A DNA stretch of 20,258 nt, taken from the NCBI GenBank assembly GCA_028691575.1, contig JAQUYY010000005.1:1-20258 (forward strand), read 5' to 3'. Origin of the DNA: Candidatus Gastranaerophilales bacterium. Its GTDB lineage: Bacteria; Cyanobacteriota; Vampirovibrionia; Gastranaerophilales; JAQUYY01. Under the pieces are notes generated by a model that was not told the origin of the DNA, did no database searches, and saw nothing but the letters and a program-made list of their open reading frames with translations. Below are positions 7,716-14,998 of the stretch, piece after piece; the first letter of the stretch is position 1, and each line of letters starts with the position of its first letter. Position numbers and translations under genes: made by a program.

Positions 7716-7781
7716 GCTTACTGAATCATTTTGATTTTCCAAAAAATCAGATTTTCCCTTTGTTTTCATTAAATAAAACGA

Positions 7782-7818
7782 CAAAAAGAATCTTGCTGTT
7801 ACAGCAAGATTCTTTTTG
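7782..7818. terminator. Bidirectional intrinsic terminator between lpxA and the HEAT-like gene
   Basis: CAAAAAGAATCTTGCTG (7782-7798), loop TTA, then its exact reverse complement (7802-7818) form a perfect 17-bp stem. The A-tract at its left and T-tract at its right give U-runs on both strands, so it can stop transcripts of the lpx operon from the left and of the 7833-8608 gene pair from the right. The hairpin begins 67 bases after the lpxA stop and ends 15 bases from the stop of the convergent gene. Confidence 0.88.
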
Positions 7819-7832
7819 CTATTTTAAATAAT

Positions 7833-8189
7833 TTATTCAGAAGCCGATAAAACAAGTTTTACTTGAGAAGCTTTATTTCTAATCTGTTCGTTTGAATTAA
7901 GTTTAATCGTATCTTCTAAAATTTTCATAACTTCGGTTTTATCTTCAAGTTTCAAAATTTCATTAATAGTTTCTTCAAACACTTGAGAATTCATATCATT
8001 AATGCCTTTTCCTTCGTTCATAAGAACGATTTTGAGGGATTCATGAGTGTTTCTTTGAACTAAAGCTCTTGCGGTAGATAACCTGACTTCTTCACTTTTG
8101 CTGTTTGTTCCCAATTTTTCTAAAACAGCAACGGCTTCATTGTCAGAATGTTTACCTAAAGCCTCTATAATGTTTTTTACTTCTCTCAT
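7833..8189 (-). CDS. Small HEAT-repeat-like helical protein, unknown function
   Basis: I do not recognise a specific family. The 118-residue protein appears entirely alpha-helical, with two or three HEAT-like units: EAVAVLEKLGTNSKSEEVRLSTARALVQ (about residues 18-45) resembles the HEAT consensus (xxxAVxxLxx...xxxVRxxAAxAL), and a second unit spans about 70-110 (TEVMKILEDTIKLNSN, then a basic helix). Such repeats bind other proteins; in cyanobacteria, HEAT-like proteins often serve phycobilin lyases, but nothing here suggests pigment chemistry. There is no signal peptide or membrane helix. The ATG has AAAGGA 6 bases upstream, and 11 bases separate it from the stop of the upstream small gene, so the pair is probably one transcript ending at the strong hairpin at 7782-7818. 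A scaffold or regulatory role is inference only. Confidence 0.78.
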   Translation of the reverse strand: MREVKNIIEALGKHSDNEAVAVLEKLGTNSKSEEVRLSTARALVQRNTHESLKIVLMNEGKGINDMNSQVFEETINEILKLEDKTEVMKILEDTIKLNSNEQIRNKASQVKLVLSASE

Positions 8190-8200
8190 TGGTCAGTCCT

Positions 8201-8608
8201 TTATGCTTCTAATGTGCTGAGTTTAGATTCAAGCATTTCTGATAATTCATTTACAGGTTTGTTCATTAAATTTTGAACTTCATTATTCTTTTTGAAAAGA
8301 CCTGTAAAACTAATTTTCTCAATGTTTACAGAATTTGCTTTTTGCCATAAATCATTTGCTCTATTACCGATCTTACCGGCAAAAGAAACGACCGGGGCAA
8401 AAGTCTTATTCATTGATTCTTTAATTGAATTTAAAGAATTTTGAATACTATCTTTCGTAGATAGTGCGCTGTTTTGTTCAGCTTTTTGAAAAACATCTGT
8501 TTTCAATTCACCTTTAAAATTTGGTAAAAATGGATTTTGATGAGATGTTTTTTGCGGCGTGTTCCACTTAAAAACACTAATGTTTTTACTACTAAAATCT
8601 ATTTTCAT
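8201..8608 (-). CDS. Unknown small protein with three [NS]F-x-G motifs
   Basis: No known domain is recognised in this 135-residue protein. It is Lys/Ser/Asn-rich, with no signal peptide or membrane segment. The first 35 residues look disordered; from about 45 on, amphipathic helices are likely. Three short motifs of the same form stand out: NFKG (residues 30-33), SFAG (75-78) and SFTG (100-103); the first is followed by a DVF triplet. From memory, proteins of Gastranaerophilales often carry N-terminal NFKG/NFTG-like motifs, but I cannot verify this here. AAGGAGAG lies 6 bases before the ATG, a strong site. A candidate extended -10 (TGCTAAATT, 8645-8637) sits upstream. It is the first gene of a pair with the HEAT-like gene, so the two products may interact. 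Confidence 0.75.
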   Translation of the reverse strand: MKIDFSSKNISVFKWNTPQKTSHQNPFLPNFKGELKTDVFQKAEQNSALSTKDSIQNSLNSIKESMNKTFAPVVSFAGKIGNRANDLWQKANSVNIEKISFTGLFKKNNEVQNLMNKPVNELSEMLESKLSTLEA

Positions 8609-8719
8609 TGTCTACTCTCCTTCTGACTATGTGATGAATTTAGCATGCAATTTTTTTTAGCAAATCATTCAAATAGATGATAAAAATTAAATATATATTT
8701 GAAAACATTTTTAAATAAG

Positions 8720-8752
8720 AGCTAAAATGCAACCGACATAAATATTTCAGCT
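8720..8752 (-). terminator. Weak hairpin after aroE
   Basis: On the minus strand AGCTGAAAT, a 15-base loop and ATTTTAGCT can pair (9 bp with one G-U), 17 bases after the aroE stop. It is followed by CTTATTT rather than a clean U-run. It is a possible weak terminator for dprA-topA-aroE. The rest of the 160-base gap (8609-8768) holds only the promoter candidate mentioned under the 8201-8608 gene. Confidence 0.35.
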
Positions 8753-8768
8753 TTAATTTATACTTTAG

Positions 8769-9614
8769 TTATAAATTTTCTAAAACAGCTTTTCTCATTG
8801 TATCAATAGGGGCAGGCTTTCCTGTCCATATTTCAAATGCCTTTGCACCCTGCAAAACAAGCATTTCAACACCATTTATCGTTATTAATCCTCTTTTTCT
8901 TGCGTACTCCAGAAAAACCGTTTCTTTGGGTTTGTAAACCAAATCATATACAATTGCATCGATCGGCAATGTATCAATGGAGCTTTTTGCAGCAGGTGTC
9001 TGGTCTCGATGATGACCACTCATTCCTAATGGAGTACAATTTATTGCAATTGAAATATCTTTTAAATCAGGAAAATAATTATTTTCTATAAAATTTATTT
9101 TAATATGTGGCAATTTTGTTTTGATTAATTTTTCAAAATCACTTGAATTTTCTAAATTTCTTGTAAAAAAAGTGATTTCACTAATGCCAATATTATCAAG
9201 TCCTATTATTACTGCCCTTGCAGCTCCACCTGTACCGAAAATCGCAGCTTTTTTGCCTTTTAAATGGATTCTTGATTTTTGAGGAATAGAATTAATAAAC
9301 CCAAAAACATCTGTATTATAGCCATAAAGCTGTTTATCATCTGTTACCAATACTGTATTTACTGCACCAACTTGGTTTGAGAAATCATCAACATTATCAA
9401 GCAACGGAATAATCCACACTTTAAGAGGAATCGTAACGTTTACTCCTTTATAACCACCTTTTTTAAGCTCTTTGACTATTTCAAATAACCTCTCCGGAGG
9501 AGTTTCAATTAACTTATATTCTCCTTCAATATCCAATTTTGCCAAAGCTGCTTTGTGCATTAAAGGGGAAAGAGAATGGCTCAAAGGATAGCCTAAAAGT
9601 CCCAATTTTATCAT
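8769..9614 (-). CDS. aroE: Shikimate dehydrogenase
   Basis: AroE reduces 3-dehydroshikimate to shikimate with NADPH in aromatic amino acid and chorismate synthesis. The protein has 281 residues from ATG 9614. Motifs: GYPLSHSLSPLMH at about 8-20 (shikimate binding), NVTIPLK with catalytic Lys65, GAVNT, GYNTD with Asp102 (numbers identical to E. coli), the Rossmann loop FGTGGAARA near 135, INCTPLGM, and the C-terminal GVEMLVLQGAKAFEIWTG. I chose ATG 9614 because GAGGG sits 8 bases upstream; the TTG at 9629, five residues earlier, would place that site inside the gene. It starts 17 bases after the topA stop, in a likely dprA-topA-aroE transcript, an order I do not regard as functionally linked. 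Confidence 0.95.
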   Translation of the reverse strand: MIKLGLLGYPLSHSLSPLMHKAALAKLDIEGEYKLIETPPERLFEIVKELKKGGYKGVNVTIPLKVWIIPLLDNVDDFSNQVGAVNTVLVTDDKQLYGYNTDVFGFINSIPQKSRIHLKGKKAAIFGTGGAARAVIIGLDNIGISEITFFTRNLENSSDFEKLIKTKLPHIKINFIENNYFPDLKDISIAINCTPLGMSGHHRDQTPAAKSSIDTLPIDAIVYDLVYKPKETVFLEYARKRGLITINGVEMLVLQGAKAFEIWTGKPAPIDTMRKAVLENL

Positions 9615-9631
9615 TGTTTCAACCCTCAAGT

Positions 9632-11914
9632 TTATGATTCGTTATTTTCTTCTTCCATCGGTCTTGAATATTTACATTCTTTAGAAGAACAAGCAATTTG
9701 GTTTCCACGTTTTAAGAATTTTTTTACTAATAAAGCTCCGCAATCAGGGCATTTTTCACTTGTCGGCTCATTCCATATTGCAAAATTACAGTCAGGATAT
9801 TTATTGCAGCCATAAAAAACTTTTCCATATCTTGATTTACGTTGAATTAATTCTCCGTCACACCCTTCATTTGGACATTTTACTCCTGTTTTTATAATGA
9901 TTTTTTCTCTATGTTTGCATTTTTCATCGGAACATTCTAAATATTGCCCATAGGGTCCTTGCTTAGACATCATCGTAGAATTGCATTTCGGGCATTTTTT
10001 ATCTGTTTCTTTTGGCGGTTCAACAGGTTTTTGATCTTTATCCAGAGAAATCATTGTTTTACACTCGGGATAACCTGAACAGCCTAAAAATTGGCTTCCC
10101 CATCTGCTAGTTTTAACTTTCATCGGCTTTCCGCAATTTGGACAAACTTCATCACTTAAAATTTCAACTTTTTCCATATTTTTATCAGCTTGTCCTACGG
10201 TTTCTATAAATGGTTCATAAAATTCTTCTAAAACTTTTTGCCAATTAGCTCCTTCTTCTGCAATTTCGTCAAGTTTTGTTTCCATACCTGCCGTAAATTT
10301 ATAATCCATTATTTGAGAAAAATGATTAATAAGCTGTTCATTAACGACTTTACCCAAAGCAGTAGGTTTTAGGGATTTATCTTCTTTTATAACATAAATT
10401 TTTTGCTGAATTTTTGTAATAATAGACGCATAGGTGCTTGGTCTGCCAATGCCGTAATCTTCAAGAGTTTTAACCAAACTTGCTTCGGAATATCTTGGTG
10501 GCGGTTGTGTAAAATGCTGTTGAGGGTCAATTTTGCATAATTTAAATTTATCACCTTTTTTAATATCAGGAATTTGAGATTCTTGTTTTTCTTCTCTATC
10601 GTCATAAACTATCAAAAATCCGTCAAACATAACTTTACTGGTGCCGGCTCTGAAAGTATATTCTTCTGCTTCAATTTCAACAGAAGTATTTTTGACATCA
10701 GCGCTTTCCATTTGGCTTGCAATAAATCTGCTCCAAATAAGTTTGTAAAGTTTATATTGGTCATTTGTCAAATATTCTTTAATTGACGAAGGAGTTTTAT
10801 CTATATATGTTGGTCTAATAGCTTCGTGAGCATCTTGAACGTTTTTGCCTTTTTTGGCATAAACTTTTGGGATTTGCGGATAATATTTTTTGCCGAAATT
10901 ATCAATAATATATTCTTTTGCAAAACCTGCAGCCTCATCAGAAATACGGGTGCTATCTGTTCTCATATATGTTATAAGACCAATTGGTCCGCTAGAACCC
11001 ATTTCAATACCTTCGTAGAGCTTTTGGGCAACCTGCATCGTTTTGCTAACACCATAGCCTAGTTTGCTGCTGGCTTCTCTTTGCAGAGTACTTGTGATAA
11101 ATGGAGCTTGCGGATTTCTTTTTGTATTTCTTTCTGTCGTTTTTGTTGCAATAAATTCTACACCTTTTTGAGAAAATTTATCAACAATAGCATTTGCTTT
11201 TTTACCGTCATTAATTTCGATTTTTTCGCCGTTTTCTTTTGTTAATTCAGCCTGAAATGCAAAATTTGATTTTTGTTTAGCAAAATCAGCAATTATTGTC
11301 CAGTACTCTTGCGGATTAAATGCTTCTATCTCTGCTTCTCTTTCGCAAATCAATTTAACTGCAACACTTTGAACCCTACCTGCAGAAAGTTTATAGTTGC
11401 TTAATTTTTTCCATAAAATAGGACAAATTTTATATCCGACCAATCTGTCCAGAATTTGTCTTGTTTTTTGAGCATTAACTTTGTCAAAATCAATGGAACG
11501 AGGGTTTTCAACAGCATTTCTGATGGCATTTTGTGTAATTTCATTAAATTCTATTCTATAAATTTTATCTTCAGGAAAATTTAAAATCTCTGAAATATGC
11601 CATGCAATGGCTTCTCCTTCCCTATCAGGGTCGGGAGCCAAATAAATTTTATCAACTTTTTTAGCTGATTTATTTAATTCATCAACAACTTTTTTCTTTT
11701 CGGGAATAACGTCAAAAGTCGGCTCAAAGTTATTATTAACGTCAAATCCCAGAACTTTCTTTGGAAAATCCCGTATATGTCCATAACTTGCTTTTATTTC
11801 AAATGAATCGCCCAATATTTTTTTAATTGTTTTTGCTTTTGCCGGGGACTCAACTATTACAAGTGATTTTTCTTCTTTATTTTTTGTTGTTTTTTTTGTT
11901 ATTGTTTTTGCCAT
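9632..11914 (-). CDS. topA: DNA topoisomerase I (type IA)
   Basis: This enzyme relaxes negative supercoils by cutting one strand through a covalent tyrosine link. The 760-residue protein has the TOPRIM domain (VESPAKAKTI near 21-30; PDPDREGE with Asp95, Asp97 and Glu99 as acidic metal residues), the LSAGRVQSV motif near 176, the active-site Tyr316 in GLITYMRTDST, and HEAIRPT. Its C-terminus (about 595-755) holds four Cys4 zinc ribbons of the topoisomerase C-terminal type (CPNCGKPM, CPKCNSTM, CPNEGCDGE, CPDCGALL starts). The first 15 residues are a basic Lys/Thr-rich leader. The ATG is only 2 bases after the dprA stop, and the preceding stretch has no ribosome binding site within reach (the nearest, GGAGAG, is over 20 bases away), so translational coupling to dprA is likely. 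The dprA-topA order is familiar from many bacteria. Confidence 0.97.
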   Translation of the reverse strand: MAKTITKKTTKNKEEKSLVIVESPAKAKTIKKILGDSFEIKASYGHIRDFPKKVLGFDVNNNFEPTFDVIPEKKKVVDELNKSAKKVDKIYLAPDPDREGEAIAWHISEILNFPEDKIYRIEFNEITQNAIRNAVENPRSIDFDKVNAQKTRQILDRLVGYKICPILWKKLSNYKLSAGRVQSVAVKLICEREAEIEAFNPQEYWTIIADFAKQKSNFAFQAELTKENGEKIEINDGKKANAIVDKFSQKGVEFIATKTTERNTKRNPQAPFITSTLQREASSKLGYGVSKTMQVAQKLYEGIEMGSSGPIGLITYMRTDSTRISDEAAGFAKEYIIDNFGKKYYPQIPKVYAKKGKNVQDAHEAIRPTYIDKTPSSIKEYLTNDQYKLYKLIWSRFIASQMESADVKNTSVEIEAEEYTFRAGTSKVMFDGFLIVYDDREEKQESQIPDIKKGDKFKLCKIDPQQHFTQPPPRYSEASLVKTLEDYGIGRPSTYASIITKIQQKIYVIKEDKSLKPTALGKVVNEQLINHFSQIMDYKFTAGMETKLDEIAEEGANWQKVLEEFYEPFIETVGQADKNMEKVEILSDEVCPNCGKPMKVKTSRWGSQFLGCSGYPECKTMISLDKDQKPVEPPKETDKKCPKCNSTMMSKQGPYGQYLECSDEKCKHREKIIIKTGVKCPNEGCDGELIQRKSRYGKVFYGCNKYPDCNFAIWNEPTSEKCPDCGALLVKKFLKRGNQIACSSKECKYSRPMEEENNES

Positions 11915-11916
11915 AT

Positions 11917-13014
11917 TTATAATACTTTTATATACTTCTCTCCGGGTAACTGTTTGATTATGCCTTGTAATTCCATAGATGTCAAGGAAATCATCGTATC
12001 TCCGATATTTAATTTCAGTTTATTTGAAATTTCATCTATTCTTAAAGGCTCTAGTGATAAAGTTTGATATATTTTTTCTTCATTGTCAAGGAGGTTTAAA
12101 TTTTTTTCTTCAAAATTTTGAAAATTTCCTTCATTTTTTTCCCATCCCATATGCTCTAAAATATCATCTGCACAACCGACTAAGCCGGCTCCGGTTTTGA
12201 GCAGATAGTGATTTCCTTTTGTGTTAGGGTTTGTAACAAGTCCCGGAATGCACATTAATTCACGATTTTGCTCTAGTGCCAATTTTGCCGTAATCAAAGC
12301 ACCGCTTTTAAGACTTGCTTCGCCGATTAAAGTTCCCTTGGAAAGACCGCTAACTATTCTGTTTCTATGAGGAAATTTCCAGGTTTCAGGCCGTTCCGTC
12401 GGATAATATTCTGATAAAACCGCACCGTTTCCGTTTATAATTTTTTCAAAAAGCCCTTTATTTTTAGATGGATAAATCTGGTCAAATCCTCCTCCTAAAA
12501 CGGCAATCGTTTTCAAATTATTATTTATTGCGCCCTCATGTCCTATTGTATCAACGCCTAAAGCCATTCCGCTAACTATTGTAATGTCTGTTCCTCGTAA
12601 TCCTTCAATTATTTTTGGCAAAATTTCTTGAATATAATGGCTGCATTTTCTGCTGCCGATTACTGCTAAGGTTTTTTCAAGATTGCAAGAATTTAAATTT
12701 CCTTTTGCGAACAAAACCGCAGGAGAATTATAAATTTGCTTCAACAACTCAGGGTAAATTTCATCTTTTACGGTTATTACCTGAATATTTCGTTCATTAA
12801 TTTCATCTTCAAGCTTATTTAATTCAATTGAATTTTTTTCTTGACAAAATTTCTCAATAACATTTTGCTTTAAACCTTCAATTTCATACAAATCACTTCT
12901 GGAGCAAAGCCATGCTTCTTTTATCGAGTTAAAATAACTATACATTTTTAAAATTGATGTGCTTCCCAAAAATTCTAATTTTGCAAAACCAAGCCAGTAT
13001 TTAATTTCGTCCAT
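11917..13014 (-). CDS. dprA: DNA-processing protein DprA
   Basis: DprA protects incoming single-stranded DNA and loads RecA during natural transformation. The 365-residue protein has an N-terminal helical region (about 1-75, HhH/SAM-like), then the Rossmann-like core: VIGSRKCS near 119, SGMALGVDTIGHEGA, VLGGGFDQIYPSKN, and the well-conserved WKFPHRNRIVSGLS with KSGALITAKLALEQNRE and the PG-x6-GNHYLLKTGA segment. Its C-terminus (about 310-365) looks like the winged-helix domain found in many DprA proteins. The ATG has TAGGAAG some 5 bases upstream. It is the first gene of the dprA-topA-aroE group and is divergent from the exported-protein pair. Presence of dprA suggests, but does not prove, competence; no com genes are in the window. 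Confidence 0.95.
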   Translation of the reverse strand: MDEIKYWLGFAKLEFLGSTSILKMYSYFNSIKEAWLCSRSDLYEIEGLKQNVIEKFCQEKNSIELNKLEDEINERNIQVITVKDEIYPELLKQIYNSPAVLFAKGNLNSCNLEKTLAVIGSRKCSHYIQEILPKIIEGLRGTDITIVSGMALGVDTIGHEGAINNNLKTIAVLGGGFDQIYPSKNKGLFEKIINGNGAVLSEYYPTERPETWKFPHRNRIVSGLSKGTLIGEASLKSGALITAKLALEQNRELMCIPGLVTNPNTKGNHYLLKTGAGLVGCADDILEHMGWEKNEGNFQNFEEKNLNLLDNEEKIYQTLSLEPLRIDEISNKLKLNIGDTMISLTSMELQGIIKQLPGEKYIKVL

Positions 13015-13083
13015 TTTTGCTTCCTATATAAAAGTAAATTGTTTTAAATTACAATAACATATAATTTTAATTTTTATAATTTC

Positions 13084-13113
13084 TTTACAAAAAATAATTA
13101 TTTCATTTATAAT
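13084..13113 (+). promoter_or_regulatory. Sigma-70-type promoter of the exported-protein pair
   Basis: TTTACA (13084-13089), an 18-base spacer and a perfect TATAAT (13108-13113) precede the gene at 13151. The implied start near 13120 leaves a leader of about 30 bases with GGAAG 6 bases before the ATG. The -35 matches the consensus at five of six positions. Confidence 0.62.
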
Positions 13114-13150
13114 ATATATAAAAATAATAATAGATTTTCGGAAGTTTGTC

Positions 13151-13720
13151 ATGAAAAAATTTATTTCTCTTTATTTAGGTCTGTTTTTTATGTTTGCATG
13201 CCTGCCATGTTACAGTAAAAATTCTATTGATATTGTAGCATATAAATTGTCTAAAAAAGAAGCTGTAATTGAAAATATTGACAAAAAACTTGTAAGGGAA
13301 TTTATTCCGATAAGACTTGAAATTTATAACAATACTGGTGAGAATTTGAGTTTTAAACCAACAGCGTTTTATAATTACAGAAAAGAAAATTACAGAGCTC
13401 CTTTAAATACATACTTATATCAAAAAACAAAGCGTCATTTATGGCTAAGGGCAATTATCTGGGGCGGTATCGGCTGTGGGGTTTTAAGCTGGTGGTTTGT
13501 TCCTTTATCAATGACGGATACTTTTAAAAAAAATAACAATTTAAAAAATAATATTAATAAAAATAATCTTAAAAAAGAAATCGTTTTTAAGAATGAAAAT
13601 TATGTAACATATACTTTTTTGCCTAAAAAACATAAAAAAACAGACGCTATAACATTATTTTTTGAGCAGGGCGAAAAAGAAATTAAAGTCACAACTCCGA
13701 TAGTTATTGAGGAGCTTTAG
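13151..13720 (+). CDS. Exported protein of unknown function with a central hydrophobic segment
   Basis: I do not recognise a family. The 189-residue protein starts with a clear signal peptide (Lys-Lys then a hydrophobic stretch to about residue 21, ending ACLPCYS). The Cys before the probable cleavage region does not form a standard lipobox. Residues 25-85 look like a beta-rich domain (YKLSKKEAVIE, IPIRLEIYNNTG), as in small periplasmic domains with an immunoglobulin-like fold. Residues about 97-117 (WLRAIIWGGIGCGVLSWWFVP) form a membrane-length hydrophobic stretch, followed by an Asn/Lys-rich low-complexity linker and another beta-rich tail. The outer parts may therefore lie on opposite sides of a membrane. 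A good promoter and GGAAG precede it. It directly abuts the next exported gene, so they probably act together. Confidence 0.78.
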   Translation: MKKFISLYLGLFFMFACLPCYSKNSIDIVAYKLSKKEAVIENIDKKLVREFIPIRLEIYNNTGENLSFKPTAFYNYRKENYRAPLNTYLYQKTKRHLWLRAIIWGGIGCGVLSWWFVPLSMTDTFKKNNNLKNNINKNNLKKEIVFKNENYVTYTFLPKKHKKTDAITLFFEQGEKEIKVTTPIVIEEL

Positions 13721-14248
13721 ATGTTTAAAAAAACTTTTTCGACTTTTATAATTGCAGTATTGTTAAATTTTACTTGTTCTCAGATGGTTTATGCTAAAAA
13801 AGTTATCTTAGAAAATGGCACGAAGGTAAAATTAAAAACAACAAGTTATGTTTCCTCAGGATTTAGCAGAGAAGGAGAGGATGTTAATTTTATAGTTGAA
13901 GATGATGTTAATTGGGGAAAAGAAATATTAATTCCCTCAGGTTCTGTTGCAAAAGGTGTAATTACAGAGATCAAAAAGACTTCTCTTCTTGGAAGACGAG
14001 GAAAAATTGTTATTGATTTAGATTATGCTATTGCCGTTGATGGCACAAAAGTTCCTTTAATGCAGACCATTGAAAGACAATCAACTTCTAAATTAGATGT
14101 TATTCCATCGCCTGTTTTCTGGATATTGTCACCGTTTTTTATGATTATAAGCTCGGAAGAAGCTGAAATTGCAGAAAATTTCATAACAAATGCCAGAGTT
14201 GACAGAGATATTGAAATAGAAATTTTAGAGACAGAAAATATGCTTTAA
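13721..14248 (+). CDS. Exported beta-rich protein of unknown function
   Basis: The 175-residue protein has a clear signal peptide with a plausible cleavage site after Ala25 (MVYA-KK). The mature part reads as beta strands: LENGTKVKLKT, then EILIPSGSVAKGVITEIKK, LLGRRGKIVIDLDYAIAVDGTKVPL. The pattern of a Gly-rich turn followed by a long strand and xDGTKVPL is seen in several uncharacterised exported proteins, but I cannot name a family. A hydrophobic stretch at about 125-142 (SPVFWILSPFFMIIS) may touch the membrane. ATG follows the upstream TAG with no gap, and GAGGAG lies 6 bases before it. The gene ends inside a 15-bp hairpin. Its function is unknown; a cell-envelope role is inferred from export only. 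Confidence 0.78.
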   Translation: MFKKTFSTFIIAVLLNFTCSQMVYAKKVILENGTKVKLKTTSYVSSGFSREGEDVNFIVEDDVNWGKEILIPSGSVAKGVITEIKKTSLLGRRGKIVIDLDYAIAVDGTKVPLMQTIERQSTSKLDVIPSPVFWILSPFFMIISSEEAEIAENFITNARVDRDIEIEILETENML

Positions 14249-14268
14249 ACAGCTTTTCTGTCTCTAAA
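14224..14268. terminator. 15-bp hairpin spanning the stop codon of the second exported gene
   Basis: TTTAGAGACAGAAAA (14224-14238) and its exact reverse complement (14254-14268) enclose a 15-base loop that contains the TAA stop (14246-14248). It lies between convergent genes. There is no clean U-run directly after it on either strand (the nearest, TTTTTAT, begins some 14 bases downstream on the plus strand), so it may be a weak bidirectional terminator or a 3'-end stabiliser. Confidence 0.6.
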
Positions 14269-14293
14269 TAAACTCAAATTAGTTTTTATAAAT

Positions 14294-14944
14294 TTATGAT
14301 TTTTTTTGAGCAAATCCCCAGTAATTGTTATTTAAAAGTTTAAAATTATGATAGTTTTCATGTCCGCAAACCAATAAGTCATAAACTTTGCCTATTTGAG
14401 GTGTTGCCATTTCTTCTTCAGATAAATGAGCGTATTTAGGTCTGCGTTCAGGATATGATTTTAGAGTGCTTGCAATTGTCCAGGTAAGGTCATCAAAAAC
14501 TACAATGCCGCCCGGTTTTAATAATCTATCAACCAGAAAGAAAGCAAAACCATCTGTATCCCAAACGTGTTCTCCGTCAATATAGCAAAAATCATATTGT
14601 CTTAGAGGTTTCTCTTCCAAAAATTTATGCAATCTCCAGATATAAGATCTGTGTTCATAAAATATTTCAACATATTTTTCTAAATTTAATTTTTTCAAAT
14701 TTGTTTCAATATTAGGCAATTTATTTTTTGACAATTCACGATCTATTGTTGTTATTTTACCTTCTTCGCTGCACAATTCATCCAAAATAGCAGCCATATA
14801 ACATGTAGAAGCTCCTTGAGAGAACCCCAGTTCTAATACATTTTTAACATTATGCTCTATAAAAACATTTCGCAATATTTCAGCGTGTCTTCTGGTTAGA
14901 TAAGGTACATTTTTTAATTCTTTTTCAGCTTCAATTAAATTCAT
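14294..14944 (-). CDS. Class I SAM-dependent methyltransferase
   Basis: The 216-residue protein shows the S-adenosylmethionine fold: motif I VLELGFSQGAS near residues 36-46, an acidic residue ending the second strand (TTIDRE), then YDFCYIDGEHVWDTDGFAFF followed by LLKPGGIVVFDDL. This D-G-x-H plus LLKPGG pattern is typical of the Methyltransf_24-like group, several of which methylate sugar hydroxyls. Its place at the end of a glycan cluster suggests sugar O-methylation; that is inference. I start at ATG 14944, which has AGAGG about 8 bases upstream; an open frame extends to TTG 14989 but would include an extended -10 promoter element (14978-14986) and has no ribosome binding site. It ends facing the exported pair. 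Confidence 0.85.
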   Translation of the reverse strand: MNLIEAEKELKNVPYLTRRHAEILRNVFIEHNVKNVLELGFSQGASTCYMAAILDELCSEEGKITTIDRELSKNKLPNIETNLKKLNLEKYVEIFYEHRSYIWRLHKFLEEKPLRQYDFCYIDGEHVWDTDGFAFFLVDRLLKPGGIVVFDDLTWTIASTLKSYPERRPKYAHLSEEEMATPQIGKVYDLLVCGHENYHNFKLLNNNYWGFAQKKS

Positions 14945-14977
14945 TTTATCATCCTCTCTAGATACATATTCAATGCT

Positions 14978-14986
14978 ATTATAACA
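14978..14986 (-). promoter_or_regulatory. Extended -10 element before the methyltransferase gene
   Basis: On the minus strand TGTTATAAT (14986-14978) matches the extended -10 consensus perfectly. No good -35 is seen 17 bases upstream (AAATTT), as can be tolerated by extended -10 promoters. It lies just after the stop of the deacetylase gene and would give the methyltransferase gene its own transcript. Confidence 0.45.
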
Positions 14987-14998
14987 CAAAGCCTTAGA

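Noticed and set aside
7732..7749. Small dyad TGATTTT-CCAA-AAAATCA after lpxA
   Set aside because: Only 7 A/T-rich pairs and no U-run; the perfect 17-bp hairpin downstream is a far better terminator.
9615..9629. TTG at 9629 as the start of aroE
   Set aside because: GAGGG lies just inside this extension and is well placed for ATG 9614, where the numbering of Lys65 and Asp102 also matches E. coli.
10387..11062. Short open frames on both strands within topA
   Set aside because: They overlap the clear topoisomerase coding frame, and have no recognisable domain or start signals.
13025..13054. TTGTAA with TATATA as a dprA promoter
   Set aside because: The implied transcript start would fall inside or after the ribosome binding site of dprA, so it cannot serve the gene.
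14945..14989. TTG at 14989 as the start of the methyltransferase
   Set aside because: The extension contains an extended -10 element and has no ribosome binding site; ATG 14944 follows AGAGG.
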